Shown here in pieces: positions 46,631-57,995 of a stretch of 64,000 bases of DNA. This DNA comes from Dromiciops gliroides (taxonomy: Eukaryota; Chordata; Mammalia; Microbiotheria; Microbiotheriidae). Every line of letters begins with the position of its first letter. Within the stretch, counting starts at the first letter, position 1. The position numbers and the translations under genes are program-made. The notes under the pieces were generated by a model. That model saw nothing but the letters and a program-made list of their open reading frames with translations, was not told the DNA's origin and made no database searches. The DNA lies in assembly GCF_019393635.1 (NCBI RefSeq), contig NC_057862.1, positions 678,620,314 to 678,684,313 of the forward strand, given 5' to 3'.

Positions 46631-48673
46631 CTGGTGCCGCGCTGGCTCGGAGGCTCCTCAGCTGGTCGTGTCTCCAGGGGCAGAAGCGCAAGCAGGGTGG
46701 AAGGGGTCTCGATGCCCCACTGTGGGCTCGGGGAGCCCTCGATGGGCGAGGGGAACTCGAAGGGGCCTCGGGTTGTGGGGAAGTCCGCCAGGGCCGGGGT
46801 AGAGAAGGATAAGGGCCGGCTTCCATGCAGAGAGAGGGATTCTTGGCCAGGCTTCCTGCTCACATTAGTGGCTGGGCATGGAGAAGGGAGAGGGGGAGGG
46901 AGGGGAGGGGCAGGGGTGGGGTCCTGAGGGGCCACGAGTTCTAGGCTGGGGGGCGCTGGAGATGCTTCATCTGCGGTGGCGGGGAGTGAGGCCGGCAGGA
47001 TGGTGGAGGCCGGGCTCCCGTGAGGTAAGGAAGGGCTCAAGGTGTCATCGTCGTCACCGCTGGAATCCCAGATAGGCTCTTTCACTGAAGCAGCGGCGGC
47101 CAGGAGGCCCGGGGGCTCAGGTGTATCTGGGAGATGCCCCGACTCTGGTTCCTCAGCTGCCCAGAGAGGCTGCCCCAGGTCAGCGGCGGCCAGGAGGCCC
47201 GGGGGCTCAGGTGTATCTGGGAGATTCCCCGACTCTGGTTCCTCAGCTGCCCAGAGAGGCTGCCCCAGGTTAGTGGCCGCCAGGAGGCCCGGGGGCTCAG
47301 GTGTATCTGGGAGATGCCCCGACTCTGGTTCCTCAGCTGCCCAGAGAGGCTGCCCCAGGTCAGCGGCGGCCAGGAAGCCCGGGGGCTCAGGTGTATCTGG
47401 GAGATGCCCTGACTCTGGTTCCTCAGCTGCCCAGAGAGGCTGCCCCCGGTCAGCAGTGTGCTTGGAGGCCAGCGATGGGGAAGGGAGCTCCGGGACAGCT
47501 GGTGGAGGGCCGGGCTCAGGAAGCAGGGGCAGCGGCTCAGGCAGCGGCTCCCAGCGGCTGCCAGAGCGGAGGGTGTCCAGCTCTTGTGGAGCCAGGTCAG
47601 CCCCCTCCATCTCATCCCGGTGGCTGAGCGCCCGGAGGCTTGGGAAGATGTCTTCGAAACGCAGCTCCATCCCTTCTCTGCTAGGCCCCCTGGGATTCAC
47701 ATCTCTCTCTTCATTCTGGGAATTCGAGGGTGTGAAAAGGCGCGGTGGCTTGGGTGGGGGCGGCCCAGGCCTCAGCTCCTCAGATGACTCCTGCTGGGAC
47801 GCAGGGGACCCCTCCCCTTGTTCAAGGGGGGGTGAAAAGACTTCTCTGGCTGGGTCTCCTGGAGAGGGGGAGTCAGGCCCCCAGAGTGAGGGTGGCTCAT
47901 CCAGAAGCCCCCAAAGGTTCTCTTCTTGCTCCCAGTTTCTCTTTGAGATGGGAGGGGGGCTCTTAGACACGGGAGGGATGTTTATCATCTCTGACGACCA
48001 TAGATCGGTAATTACATTCAACTCTTGGGAAAGCTGGCTCTCCCGGGCCGCAGTCTCTTCTTCCAGCTCTTCGGAGGCTCCTGGGCTCCAGGACCTCTCT
48101 TGGCCACTGTTCTCTCTCCTTAAGGGACCGGGACAAGCAGCTTCGGGGGCTGTTTCCGGAGCCCGGGAGGGGCCCTCTCCTTCTTCTGTGTTCTGCCCTA
48201 GGGAGTGCTGTCTGGCTGACAAGGATGGGCTGGGGCCCTGCAGGACAGGGGACTCCCAGCCCACAGCAGTCACACTCCAGCCATCAGGACTCGGGGGGCC
48301 GGGAGCCTCGAGGGTCGATGCCGAGTTGCTGCCCCCTCCCCTGGGGTCTTCTCGGGCCTCTGCTGTCATCGCCACATTGTCACCGCCGGTCCGGGGCGCT
48401 CCCCAGGCTCCTGGCTCTGGCTCCAACAGCCCTGACTCTGCAGCTGGGGCTGAGAATCCACACCCAGCATCGGAGGGCAGCCTGCTGGCGGCAAAGGCGT
48501 TGAAGGAGTCGTCCCACTCCGACGGGGAGGACACAGTGGGGGCCGCTACCAGCGAGCCACTGGGGAGAGAGCGAGCAGGTGAAGTATACTTTAACTCTTT
48601 GTCCATCACGAGCTCCTCAAAGAAGGGGTTGCTCTGCAGGGAGGGGAGGAATGGATTGGTGGATCCCCGACAT
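46631..48673 (-). CDS. RAB11FIP5: RAB11FIP5 long cassette exon (681 codons)
   Basis: An open minus-strand exon of 2,043 nt (exactly 681 x 3). It starts after a strong pyrimidine tract and 'cccccag', completes AG|A, and ends ACC AG|gtgagg. Entry and exit phases equal those of exon 3, so it can be included or skipped without changing frame. Near the N-terminus are two NPF motifs 'TNPFLPSLQSNPFFEEL', then 'SEWDDSFNAFAASR'. The rest is acidic and proline/serine-rich, probably disordered, with four 30-residue repeats in the C-terminal half. It corresponds in position to the alternative exon of the long Gaf-1b-type isoform of FIP5; the NPF motifs suggest EHD-domain binding, as for FIP1 and FIP2. 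The standard 653-residue form lacks it. Confidence 0.9.
47091..47450 (-). repeat. RAB11FIP5: Four 90-bp coding tandem repeats in the cassette exon
   Basis: Four head-to-tail copies with an exact 90-bp period (shared word 'caggaggccc' or 'caggaagccc' at 47,101, 47,191, 47,281 and 47,371). Each encodes 30 residues of the form LGQPLWAAEEPESG followed by HLPDTPEPPGLLAAAD. Differences are few: H/N, F/L, AD/TN/AA and the first residue R/L. Low divergence implies recent duplication or homogenisation. Confidence 0.97.
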
Positions 48674-48894
48674 CTGGGGGAGGGGGCAGGGGGGGGAGGC
48701 GAAGGCGGCGGCGGCAGCAGCGGGTGCAAAAAGGTTAGTGTTTAGCGTGCGAGCAGCGGCAGCAGGGGGGGAGCAGGGGAGGCTGCCCGGAGGAGGCGCA
48801 GGCGCATCTGGGCCAGGTTCTACCTGAGGAGACACGTCCAGGCTGCGGAAGGAGACAAAACCACGGGCCTCCTGGTTAATGTCTGGTCCTGCTG

Positions 48895-49305
48895 CAGGCC
48901 CACCCATACCAACGAGCATGCACACATATATGCACACACTCATGCACCAGCATGCAGTCATGTACACACACACAGTCAGCATGCACACCCTCATGTGCAC
49001 GCTCACTCACACACCCACCCCCCACAGGCACACTCAGTGTGCACACATACACACTCGGCATGCACACCTCCATGTGCACATGCGCACACATGCACCCCCA
49101 CAAGCACACACTCATGTGCACAATCACACACACACATACTCCCACAAGCACACTCAGTGTGCACACACCTTCATGTGCACTCATGCACACCCACCCCCCA
49201 CAGGCACACTCAGTGTGCACACACCTTCATGTGCACAAATACAAGCACACTCAGCATGCACACCTTCATGTGTACAAGCGCACACACACACTCACACTCT
49301 AAGGT
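48895..49305. repeat. CA-rich degenerate minisatellite
   Basis: About 410 bp built from 'gcacactcagtgtgcacac' and 'cttcatgtgcac' modules with CA runs; higher-order copies spaced about 50-60 bp. It lies about 220 bp upstream of the cassette exon acceptor on the gene strand. Confidence 0.9.
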
Positions 49306-50506
49306 CATGACTATGGGGAAGAGTCTGTGGCCCCAAAGCTGCCCCAAGCCCTACAGGATTTAGACAGAAAACAATCTGGCTTGGCAGGAAAGGCAGGTCA
49401 AGCCAGGAGAGAAACCCTACTGGGGGCAGGGCAGGCAAGGAATTTGCCCCCAAGCTGTAGCCCTACACTGATCCTAAGACCCAGCATTTGGGGTCTCTGA
49501 TGTCCACAAACTGGCATTTATTAAGTGACTAGTGAGTAAGAAGTTCTTGGGCTGGGCCCGGGAGTGAGAGGGGAGAAAGGGCACCCCACCCACCAACAGG
49601 GGGTACACACACGCAGAGCACGCCCACAAACACCCACGGACTCCCTGGATATCCTCCAGCAGCTGTGGGCCTGGACCCCTGGGTAGTGCCTCTGGCTGGG
49701 CTAGTCCAGGAGAGCTTGAGGGGACAGAGGAGGTAGCTATGGACACCCCCCACCCCTATCCCTCCAAGGCCGAGGAGCCAAGCAAGCACTGGGCCTAGTG
49801 TGACCTTAAGGGTCGCCCCACATGACCCCCTCAGGTCTGGAGAGGTCACCAGAGGTGGGCTGCGACCCCAGGGCCTCCCTGCTCCCAGGGCGCACAGGGT
49901 CTCCGGTACAGGACCCAGTTCTACAGAAGCAAGCTCACGGACATCACAGAGAGGCATGTGGTTTCCCACCCAGCCCTTCCACTACGTGGTGACATCCCCG
50001 TTGGGCCTGCTCCGAAGCTTGGAGACCCACTGTCAAACTTTCTGAGGGATGGAAATGTAGTCGGGAAACGTTTGACAAACTAAAGAGGGTTTTCTGCACC
50101 CATGGGAGGCCTGAGTTTGGTCCCCAATCTGGAGTACTGACCACAGAGGGAGGGGGCCTAGGGCAGCAGGTCCTTCAGTACCACAACTCGGGGACAGCTC
50201 AGTGCCTTTCATTTTTACACACACAATGGGTTACGTGGGGTGACCTGGGGATGGAGAGCTAGCCTCCAGATCAAGAGGCCCTGGGTTCAAGTCCAGCCTC
50301 TGACACCTAATGGCCACATGGGCCCAGCACCTCTAAGGCCATCATGCTCTGCACTGCCAGGAGCAGGTCCTGGCTCTAACAACTAGATGCTCTCTCATCT
50401 GAAGGCAGGCCTTCCTAACCCCAAGGTCAAATCCAGAACCGGAGCTATGTAACTCTCTACTACATATCCCTAAGGCATCTCAGACACACCCATAATCCTA
50501 GGCAGG

Positions 50507-51004
50507 TTTTTTTTTTTTTTTGGTCCTTCATTCTCGGTGGGATTTTTTTTTGGGGGGGGGGGGGCGGGCAATGAGGGTTAAGTGACTTGCCCAGTTGCCC
50601 AGGGTGACACAGCTAGTGTGAAGTAAGTGTCTGAGGTCGGATTTGAACTCAAGTCCTCCTGAATCCAGGGCCAGTGCTCTATCCACTGCCCCACCTAGCT
50701 GCCAGGTCCTTCATTTTCAAAGAGGACCATGACATCAGGAGGTGATGTCATGACTTGCAGTGAATTGGATTTAAGTGAGGGAGGGCTGGGCAAGGTCACC
50801 AGCCTCACTCTCTCCTCCCGAGCCATCTGGGTCCAGTGGCAAGTTATACATCAGGACAACTGGAGTTAACCCAGGATGTTTAAGGCAGTTGGGGTTAAGT
50901 GACTTGCCCAGGGTCACACAGCTAGTAAGTGTCTGAGGTGAGATTTGAACTCAGGTCCTACCAATTTCAGGGCCAGTGCTCCATTCACTGTGCCACCTAG
51001 CTGC
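50507..51004 (-). mobile_element. Composite SINE interrupted by a second SINE
   Basis: Outer element flanked by exact 10-bp duplications 'cctaggcagg' (50,497-50,506 and 51,005-51,014). It joins a WSINE1-like core (50,885-51,004) to an extra segment ('caaagaggaccatgacatcagg', 'cagtgaattggatttaagtgagg', 'gagccatctgggtccagtgg') and ends in a T-run. Within it sits a WSINE1 copy at 50,533-50,704. Confidence 0.9.
50533..50704 (-). mobile_element. Inner WSINE1-type SINE
   Basis: Minus-strand copy flanked by 'ggtccttcatt' (50,522-50,532 and 50,705-50,715). Inserted into the outer composite SINE, so it is younger. Contains a run of 12 Gs and a short repeat of 'cttgcccag'. Confidence 0.95.
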
Positions 51005-51529
51005 CCTAGGCAGGAACTCTTAACTGGAGGGCTATATTTCAATATATTTAGTTTCCTTTGTATTCCTATGTCCCTTTTTTATGCATTTATAAAAACCCTG
51101 TCCTAAGAAGGGATTAAAAATTATGCTTTCGCCCCAATTCCCCTCAGAATACAAAATAAAGAACACCTGGGTTGGACAGAGGTCAGAGGTGAGAGACTGA
51201 GGCAACCAGCCTTCATCCAGTCCAATCCCCTCACTTGACAGAGGAGAAAACTGAGGCCCAGGTTTACAAAGTATTTTTCTTACAACCACCTTGTGAGGCT
51301 GATAATGGACGCACTATTGTTCCTAGGTTATAGTAGAAACTGAAACATAAAGTGAGTTTCCCAAAGCTGGGCTACCCCGAGGTCACAGGCTCCAGAGCAG
51401 AAAGAACAAGGGCCATGGGCTCCAGTCTGGGCTCCGTCTTCCTCTGCTCTTAACCCAGGGCCCATCGACTTAAAATAGAGAAAAGTTCCCCGCAAAAAAA
51501 AAAAAAGAAAGAAAAAAGAAAAAAAATAA

Positions 51530-51668
51530 GGCAGCTAGGTGGCACAGTGGATAAAGCCCCAACCCTGGATGAGTTCAAATCCAGTCTCAGACACTTGTCA
51601 CCTACTAGCTGTGTGACCCTGGGCAAGTCACTTAACCTTCATTGCCCCACCCAAAAAAGAAAGAAAGA
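51530..51668 (+). mobile_element. WSINE1-type SINE, shortened core
   Basis: Plus-strand copy lacking about 13 bases ('ttcaggaggacct' region). The flanking word 'aaaagttcc' is repeated at about 51,482 and 51,669. Confidence 0.8.
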
Positions 51669-54600
51669 AAAGTTCCATTTCCATCTTCACTCGCCTCTAC
51701 CTCAGAGAAGGGGTCAGCAAAGGGACACCTGCTCTAAACACTGACACACTCAGCCACCTGGGCCTCCAGCTCTTCCTTCCATTTGACAGAATTGGGGGAG
51801 GAGGCATCCTTCATGCTGATGGGAATCAGAGCCCTGCTGAGCCCTGGGGAGGGGCAGAAAGGACGCTGGGGACACTTTGTTTGTTGGAGGCTGGGGGTGG
51901 GGAGGATTTGATGCAGGGGCTTGGCCTCTATTTCTGGAGTTCACTGGAGGGGCTCTTGGAGATCATCCAGGTGACCTCAACCACCGCTTTGGCAGGAGAG
52001 GAAACAGGCCCAGAGACTGTCAGCGACTTGGCCACAGTCACACAGGAACTAGACCACATCCAGCTTCCTCTCCACTAACAGACTCCCTCCGGGGGTGAGT
52101 GAGGAGAGCAATCCCCCCCAGGTCATCAGCCTGAGGACGCACGGGGGGCTCCTGACCACAAGGCCCGGCTCTCTGCTGGGCCCGGTCATTTCTCTAGCAC
52201 TGCGTCCCTCTGCGGCGCGCACGCACGTGCCTCACCGTGCTCCTAGCGCTTGGCACAAAGCATTTAACAGATGCGGCCCAGGACCCCTCCCTTCCCTCAG
52301 GGCCCTGCAGGTGAACCCTCTCCTTTCTCTTCCCAGCCTGGGCTCTGGGGCTCCTTCTTTTGTCACTCCCCCGTCTCCTCCTCCTGCCCTGTCCTGCTCT
52401 TCCTGGGGCCAGCATCAGGGAGAGCCAAGTTCAAATCCAGCTTCAGACACTGGCTAGGTGACTTCCCCACTGCCCATCTTGGTTTCCTCATCTGTAATGG
52501 GGCTGACGGTGATGCTGCCTGGCACACAGGGCTGTCGGGCCTCACCCCGGCTGGGCGACCTCAGCTCAGCCGGCCACACTCGGGCCCATGCTAGTGTCCC
52601 CCCTTCTCCATCTCCTTAGGGGGTTTGCCTGGGCCTTCCTCCCTCCAGGCCCCACATCCTCAGGCTGGGCAGGGGCTGACCCTCATGACCTCTGGGTCCA
52701 GGGGGTTCAATGGGGGCACGCCCTTGTGTTCCTATGGACTTTATTTGGGGAGTGTAAAAACCTCCTTCTGAGGAGGGTCCGTGGACTCCACCTGACTGCC
52801 TGAGGAGACCAGGCCACAGCCACCAGCCTTGGTGCAGGGGGGATGGGGGTGGCACCTACTGTGTGCCAGGCACTTCACAGACGTTCACTCCCATGATCAG
52901 GAGGTTCCTCCCTCTTGGGCTGGGGGAGACTCCCAGGAGCCCCCTGGCTTCTCTTCCACCCCAGCACAAAGCTCTCTGGGGGGGGGTCCGGATTCCCAAG
53001 CTGGGAGAGACCTTAGAAGTCATTCAGTCCAACCCTCTCCTCATACAGAGAAAACGGAGGTGCAGCCAAGAGCTCGAGCAGCCGTCCACCCCACTCCTTC
53101 ATTTACCAGACGAGGAAAACAAGGCCCAGTGTCACAAGGTGGCAGAGGTAGGATCTGAACCCAGGGCCTCTGGCCAAGAAGGAAATGACCTGACCTCAAA
53201 CACAGCACCCCTGAGCACACGTCTGGTCTTTGAACCATATCACGCTGGCCTGGATGGACCCTTGGCCAGCTCTGCCCCCCCCCAGCCCCATGGGAGCCAG
53301 GCAGGGCAGGGTGGGGGGAGGGCTGGGACCTCCCCCCTCCTGAAGCCAGCTTCCCCCAGCTGGCCCCCGACACCCCCACCCACATACAGGTGCTGCCCCA
53401 CCCAAACAAGCAACTTTCTCAGCAATGGGGCTCAGGAGGCCGGGAGCTGGGGCCATACTCTCTTCCAACCTGGCTTCACAACGCCCCCTCCTTACCTTTG
53501 GTGCCACTCAGCAAGGAGGAAAGGAGAAGGAAGATGGAGCCACAGCAAGCCCGCCCCGCCCCCAGGGGGTACACACAAACCTGTTGCTATGACAGCAGGA
53601 GCTGGGCCCCTGGGGAGGGCTCCCCGCAGGCGCCTCCAAGGGCAGAAGCTAAAGGACTCCTCCGGTGCAGAGGAGGAGGCCCCGGGGACAGTCCCAGCTC
53701 TGGTCAGGAACATGGGCATCCCCAAGGCTTTGGGGCCTTGGGCAAGTGCTCCTAGGGCAGCCCTAGGCTCCCACAGCCAGTTGCCTCTGCATCTGCCCCC
53801 TCCAGCCCAGCCCTGGACAGAGCTGCCAAATCCATCTTCCTCACCCCCATCCACTCCCTGCCCCAGAGTCTGAAGACTCAGCCTGGCATTCAAGGCCCTC
53901 TCCACATTCCTCTCGGCTCCCTCTGCACAGCTCCACTCAAACCCATCCCGTGGGCCTTCCCGCCTCCGAGACCCTGCTCCCAGAAGCCCAGTCTGAGAAA
54001 AGCCAAACCCCGCTTCCCTCGGGGTCCAGCCCAAGTCCATGAGGCTGAGCTCTGACCCTCCTGGACCCTGGCTGGGTCAGCAGGGTGCGGAGGAATACTG
54101 CCAGAAGTTCCCCCACTCACTAGCGAGTGACCTAGGCCAGAAATGAGCCTCTGCTTCTCTGTCTTCCTCCTCAAGGAGGGAGGGCAGGGGGCAAGAGCCT
54201 CCTGTGTCAGTGTGCCCCTGCCAGGCCAGGGTACTGGGGGGAGGGGGGGAGGGGGGGATGGAGCTGGCCAGTAGCTGCACAAGAGCCCAGAGGAGGAGAC
54301 ACCCCCAAGCCCTCCAGTGTAACAAGCCATTTCTTCCCTGGGGTCACACGGAGGCACCAAAGTTTCCTGAGTTCAAGGTAGCCCCCCCACCAAGGAAGCC
54401 GAGGACGGCTCCCTGCCCTGCAGGAGGACCCGTGGACACCAAGGACATAGGATGTGGTCATCTTGTGGGGCTGGAAGCCACAAGATGACCGTGAGGGCTC
54501 CTCGCAAGCACCCCCAGGGAGCCCAGGGCTGGAGAAGGGAGGGAAGGCTTTGGGAGGGAGGCTAAAAGGGACCAGGAAGCTGAGGCCTAGACAACTTCAG

Positions 54601-55619
54601 TGACTTGTGCCTAAGCTCACCAAGACATGGGGCAGCAAAAGAATTCAAACCCAGATCCTGCAGACCTTGCTCTCAACAAATTAAGGCAATCTGGCCTAGG
54701 GCAGAGCTGGGATTAACTGACACTCCTTGTTTTTCAGGGGGGTGGAAAACGAGGGGGAAGCCCACACTCTCCTAGGCCTGCATTTCATGTGCTGCTCCAA
54801 GCTCAAAGGAAATAGCTACCTTCTTCCCCATCGGGCCTGAGCCCCGGGCAGGGGCCCCTCTGGGCACAAGGGGGCGCGCCTACCCAGAGACAGGCACGCT
54901 CTGCCCATCATCCCTCCCTCCCTCTGCCTCTGGTGCAGGCTGTGCCCTCGGAGTGCCAGGGTCCAAGTGACATGACACGAAGAGCCCCGCACCCTGTCGC
55001 TGCTCCGGCTTCAGCTCACATCCCGTGGGCCCCAGGAGGAAGTCGATGCTCGCCACCCTCAGAAGAACGGGCCTTCCCTTCCATCCCTGCAGCCTCTCTT
55101 AGAGACACTGAGTCCAACCTCAGAGAAAACCCAGCTAGTGGGGATCTAAGGCAGGATTTGCACTCGGGTCTTCCTGGCTCCAGGTCTAGCACTCCAGCCA
55201 GTGCCTGACCTCGCTAAGTCTAGGCCATCTCCCAGGGCTTTCCATCTATCCTCAGCTCCTCAGGGTCAGAGACTAAGATCAAGCCTGATCTCCCCCCAAC
55301 TTCCACAAAGACATTCTCTGGTCCCAGAATACTTCTTTCCTCCCCGCACTTCTCCCCATTCCTTGCCCCCTAACACACTGACCAGGCCCAACCCATCTCC
55401 TCCCCCTAGCCTGAGCGTCCCACCCCCTCAGCTCTCCTACAAATGAGTGGGCCATAGCTTAGGCCCCCAACGCAGCAGCGCCCAAAATGTCAGCTTCCTG
55501 TCCACAAGGGGCTCAGAGTAGGGTCATCTCCTCATCACCTCCCAACACATCCTCCCTGTTCCTTCCGAAGCAAGAGGTCAGAGCACCCTCCTTGCACCTA
55601 TCCTCTCCACTTTTCACAG

Positions 55620-55800
55620 GCACGCACATGCACACAGACACACACACATCCACATGTGTACATGCGCTCATGCACAACACAATCTGTGCTATACACATGC
55701 ATATACACGTGCACATTCACACCCTAAACACATACATATACGTGCGCACACACACATCCACATGCGTACACACACACATCCACGCACGCGCACACACGAC
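55620..55800. repeat. CA-rich simple-repeat region
   Basis: Interrupted CA/ACAT/GCGCACA dinucleotide-type tract with no coding potential. Confidence 0.85.
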
Positions 55801-56544
55801 AGGCAGCAGTAGAGACACCAACAGCAGGGAGACAGGCCAAGCAGCCGGGCCAAGGAAGCCTGTGCCCCCACTTTGGGAGTCCCCCAGGTTCAGGCCCAGG
55901 TGTCTGGGCAGTCAGTGAGGTGGCCCTGGAGCCCTGTCCTCTGCTGGGGGCCAGTGAGGGTGCCATGGGCCTAGGCCCAGAGCAGAGATGGAGCGGGGGC
56001 CTTGGGCAAGCTGGCTGGCAAACAATGCTATCGGTTGCTTCTTGCACGGACAGCCTCCCCACAGCCCCTGGGGTGGGGCCCATGGACACAGGGCGAGGGT
56101 CCCAGCCCTGCCTGGCTGGGGTTTGGAGGCCTGGGGGTGGACAGAGCTAGGGCATGGCCCCCATCCTGCCTTTCTGGGGGTAAGGGGGGGAGCAGAGTTG
56201 GGCAGGGCATCCTGCTCCATGCTGTCTGGCCTAACACTGCCAGTGCTGGGACCCCCAGGGAAAATGTGGCCAGAGGGGCAGGTCACCATCCCATTCTACA
56301 GCCCTGGGAGGTCAAGAATGCCCACTGGCTCCTGGGGAGCCTGAATCATCTGATTAAGAACTAGAATTTGAACCCTGGACCAGCGCTCTACCAGACCAGG
56401 CCTCCTCCAGCACCTGGAGAGGTGACCCTGCCTATGCCAGCCCAGAGCTGGGCACTGGGTGTCATGTGTGACCCAACCCTCAGAGGCTGCCCCAGGGCCC
56501 TCTCCCCATGACCGCTGAAGAGGCCACCACCCCCGGGGTCTCAC

Positions 56545-57127
56545 CTGGGCTTCTGGGTGTGCTCCTTCCCCTCTCGGGAACCGAACCAGCCGCTCCTGCC
56601 CTTCTCCTCCCCACTGGAGGAGGGGTGGGGGGAGGCACCCGAGGCAGGGCCCATCTTCTCCCCGAGGGAGCCCCTGCGGCCAAGGCCGTGGTGGTGATGG
56701 TGGAACAGGCCCATGCGGGGCTTGCGCTCCTCCTTCCTCGGGTCTTCTTTCTCTGCTGATGCGGAGGAGAACACCATGGGCGTGGCCACCTGGATGGGCT
56801 TCCCCTCTGCCCGCCGGGCACCCTCCTCCTCTGGGCCCACACCTGCTGCAGCCCCCGCCTCAGAGCTGCCCCAGGGCGCCATGTCCGAGGGCCCCATGCC
56901 CTCCTCCGCCCGGGAACTGGCTGAAGGGAAAGGGCCGGAGATGGAGGCCCGGTGGGCTGGTGGGGCCGGCGGCTCGTCGCTGTAGATATGGCTCCCATTG
57001 ATGCAGAGTGAAGAACCGGAGCCCGGGTCGTGGCCGGCCCGGGGCAGCCCTGCCTGCACCTGGCTCACTTCATCACTGTAAGCCCGTTTGTGGGTCAGCA
57101 GCTTGGGGGACGGAGCGGAATCCCGGC
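56545..57127 (-). CDS. RAB11FIP5: RAB11FIP5 exon 3
   Basis: 583 nt. It begins G|GC CGG GAT after 'ccccttgcag' and ends CCC AG|gtgaga. It encodes 'RDSAPSPKLLTHKRAYSDE', 'SLCINGSHIYSDEP', 'HRASISGPFPSAS', 'EGKPIQVATPMVFSS', then the basic 'ERKPRMGLFHHHHHGLGRR' and 'SLGEKMGP', ending 'EHTQKP'. All are recognisable FIP5 landmarks, including the histidine run. The region is serine-rich and disordered between the C2 and Rab-binding domains, with several candidate phosphorylation sites. It can splice to the cassette exon (reading R) or to exon 5 (reading S). No disruption is seen. Confidence 0.96.
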
Positions 57128-57561
57128 CTGCAAGGGGAAGAGAGGGAAGGGCACAGTGCTGGAGGAGGTGGGCGGGCAGGTGGGCACCTCTTGGGCTCCC
57201 CACTCTCCTCTGCCCCTGGCTTCTTCCATCCTCCATACCAGACTGGGGGCTCCCAGTGACCCCCAAGGTGCACCACGTGTGCCCCGTGAGCACACCTGTA
57301 CTACTCCCCATCTCCTCCCTATCAGCTGTGCCCCACCTTCCTGCCCAGGGACCAGGTGGGAGAGAGGCAGCCCCCACACCACACAACTCCCCACACCACG
57401 CCACATGTCACACCTCTCCCACCTCCTCATACCACACCTCCCAGGCCATGCCTCCCTGGCGCCACGCCTCCCCATGCCACACCACTCGCCATACACATCT
57501 CCCCCACCTCCCGAGCCACGCCTCCCCACGCGACACGCCTCCCAGCGTCCCACCCGCTTAC
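57128..57561 (-). other. RAB11FIP5: RAB11FIP5 intron 2 (434 nt)
   Basis: Short GC-rich intron with degenerate 'ccacgcctcccca'-type repeats at about 57,410-57,545; donor gtaagc, acceptor ttgcag. Confidence 0.9.
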
Positions 57562-57995
57562 CTCCGTCGGTGGAGAGCCGGCTGTGGCGGCTTGGGGAGC
57601 GGGTCAGGTACTCAGAGCCAGGCCAGACCAGACTGCCGCTGGTGGAGGAGATGGTGCTGTCGGAGCCCAGAGAGGTGTTGGACTGGGTGAGGGAGGACTT
57701 GCGCAGCTTGTTGCGCAAGAAGAAGGTCTTGGCCTTGGCCTTCTTGCTGGAGCCTCCAAGCAGGTCCGGGTCGTCCATGGCACTGCTCGGGATGATGGCC
57801 GAGGCCGACTCCAGATCGTACTTCTTCTTGCCCTTCATCTTGTCCTTGATCTTGCCGAAGGGCGAACGTGGCTTGTCCTTCACCGACAGGTCAAACATGC
57901 TGGCGCTCAGGTTGTTGCGCGTGAACTGGATGGATACCTGGATCTCCCCACGCTCCTTCTCCTTCTTGCCGGCCTTGGAATGCAGCTTATGCCAC
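57562..57995 (-). CDS. RAB11FIP5: RAB11FIP5 exon 2 (end of C2 domain)
   Basis: 434 nt, entered in phase 2 (G of CA|G, then TGG CAT AAG) and left in phase 1 (GGA G|gtaagc). It encodes 'WHKLHSKAGKKEKERGEI', then 'VSIQFTRNNLSASMFDLS', 'KDKPRSPFGKIKDKMKGKKK', 'YDLESASAIIPSSA', and the 'FFLRNKLRKSSLTQSNTSL' block. The first about 30 residues close the C2 domain, which in class I FIPs binds phosphatidic acid and PI(3,4,5)P3 at membranes. The lysine-rich part follows. The match to mammalian FIP5 is close across the exon. The acceptor is 'ccctgcag'. The preceding exon 1, with the start codon and most of the C2 domain, is not in the window. Confidence 0.96.

Larger units (their letters stand above)
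48674..56544 (-). other. RAB11FIP5: RAB11FIP5 intron between exon 3 and cassette exon (7.9 kb)
   Basis: Non-coding. Contains the CA-rich block at 48.9-49.3 kb, nested SINEs at 50.5-51.0 kb, a SINE at 51.5 kb and a CA tract at 55.6-55.8 kb. Stretches 49.35-50.45, 51.7-52.85 and 53.2-55.6 kb show no gene; they are GC-rich with scattered old MIR-like words. Confidence 0.9.

Noticed and set aside
47042..48745. 567-codon open frame on the plus strand
   Set aside because: It lies exactly opposite the RAB11FIP5 cassette exon. The minus strand has exact splice sites and phases; the plus frame is a GC-rich shadow with low-complexity Gly/Ser sequence.
53492..54040. Long minus and plus open frames at 52.8-54.4 kb
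   Set aside because: High-GC intronic DNA with overlapping frames on both strands, no splice-site pair in phase with RAB11FIP5 and no recognisable domain.
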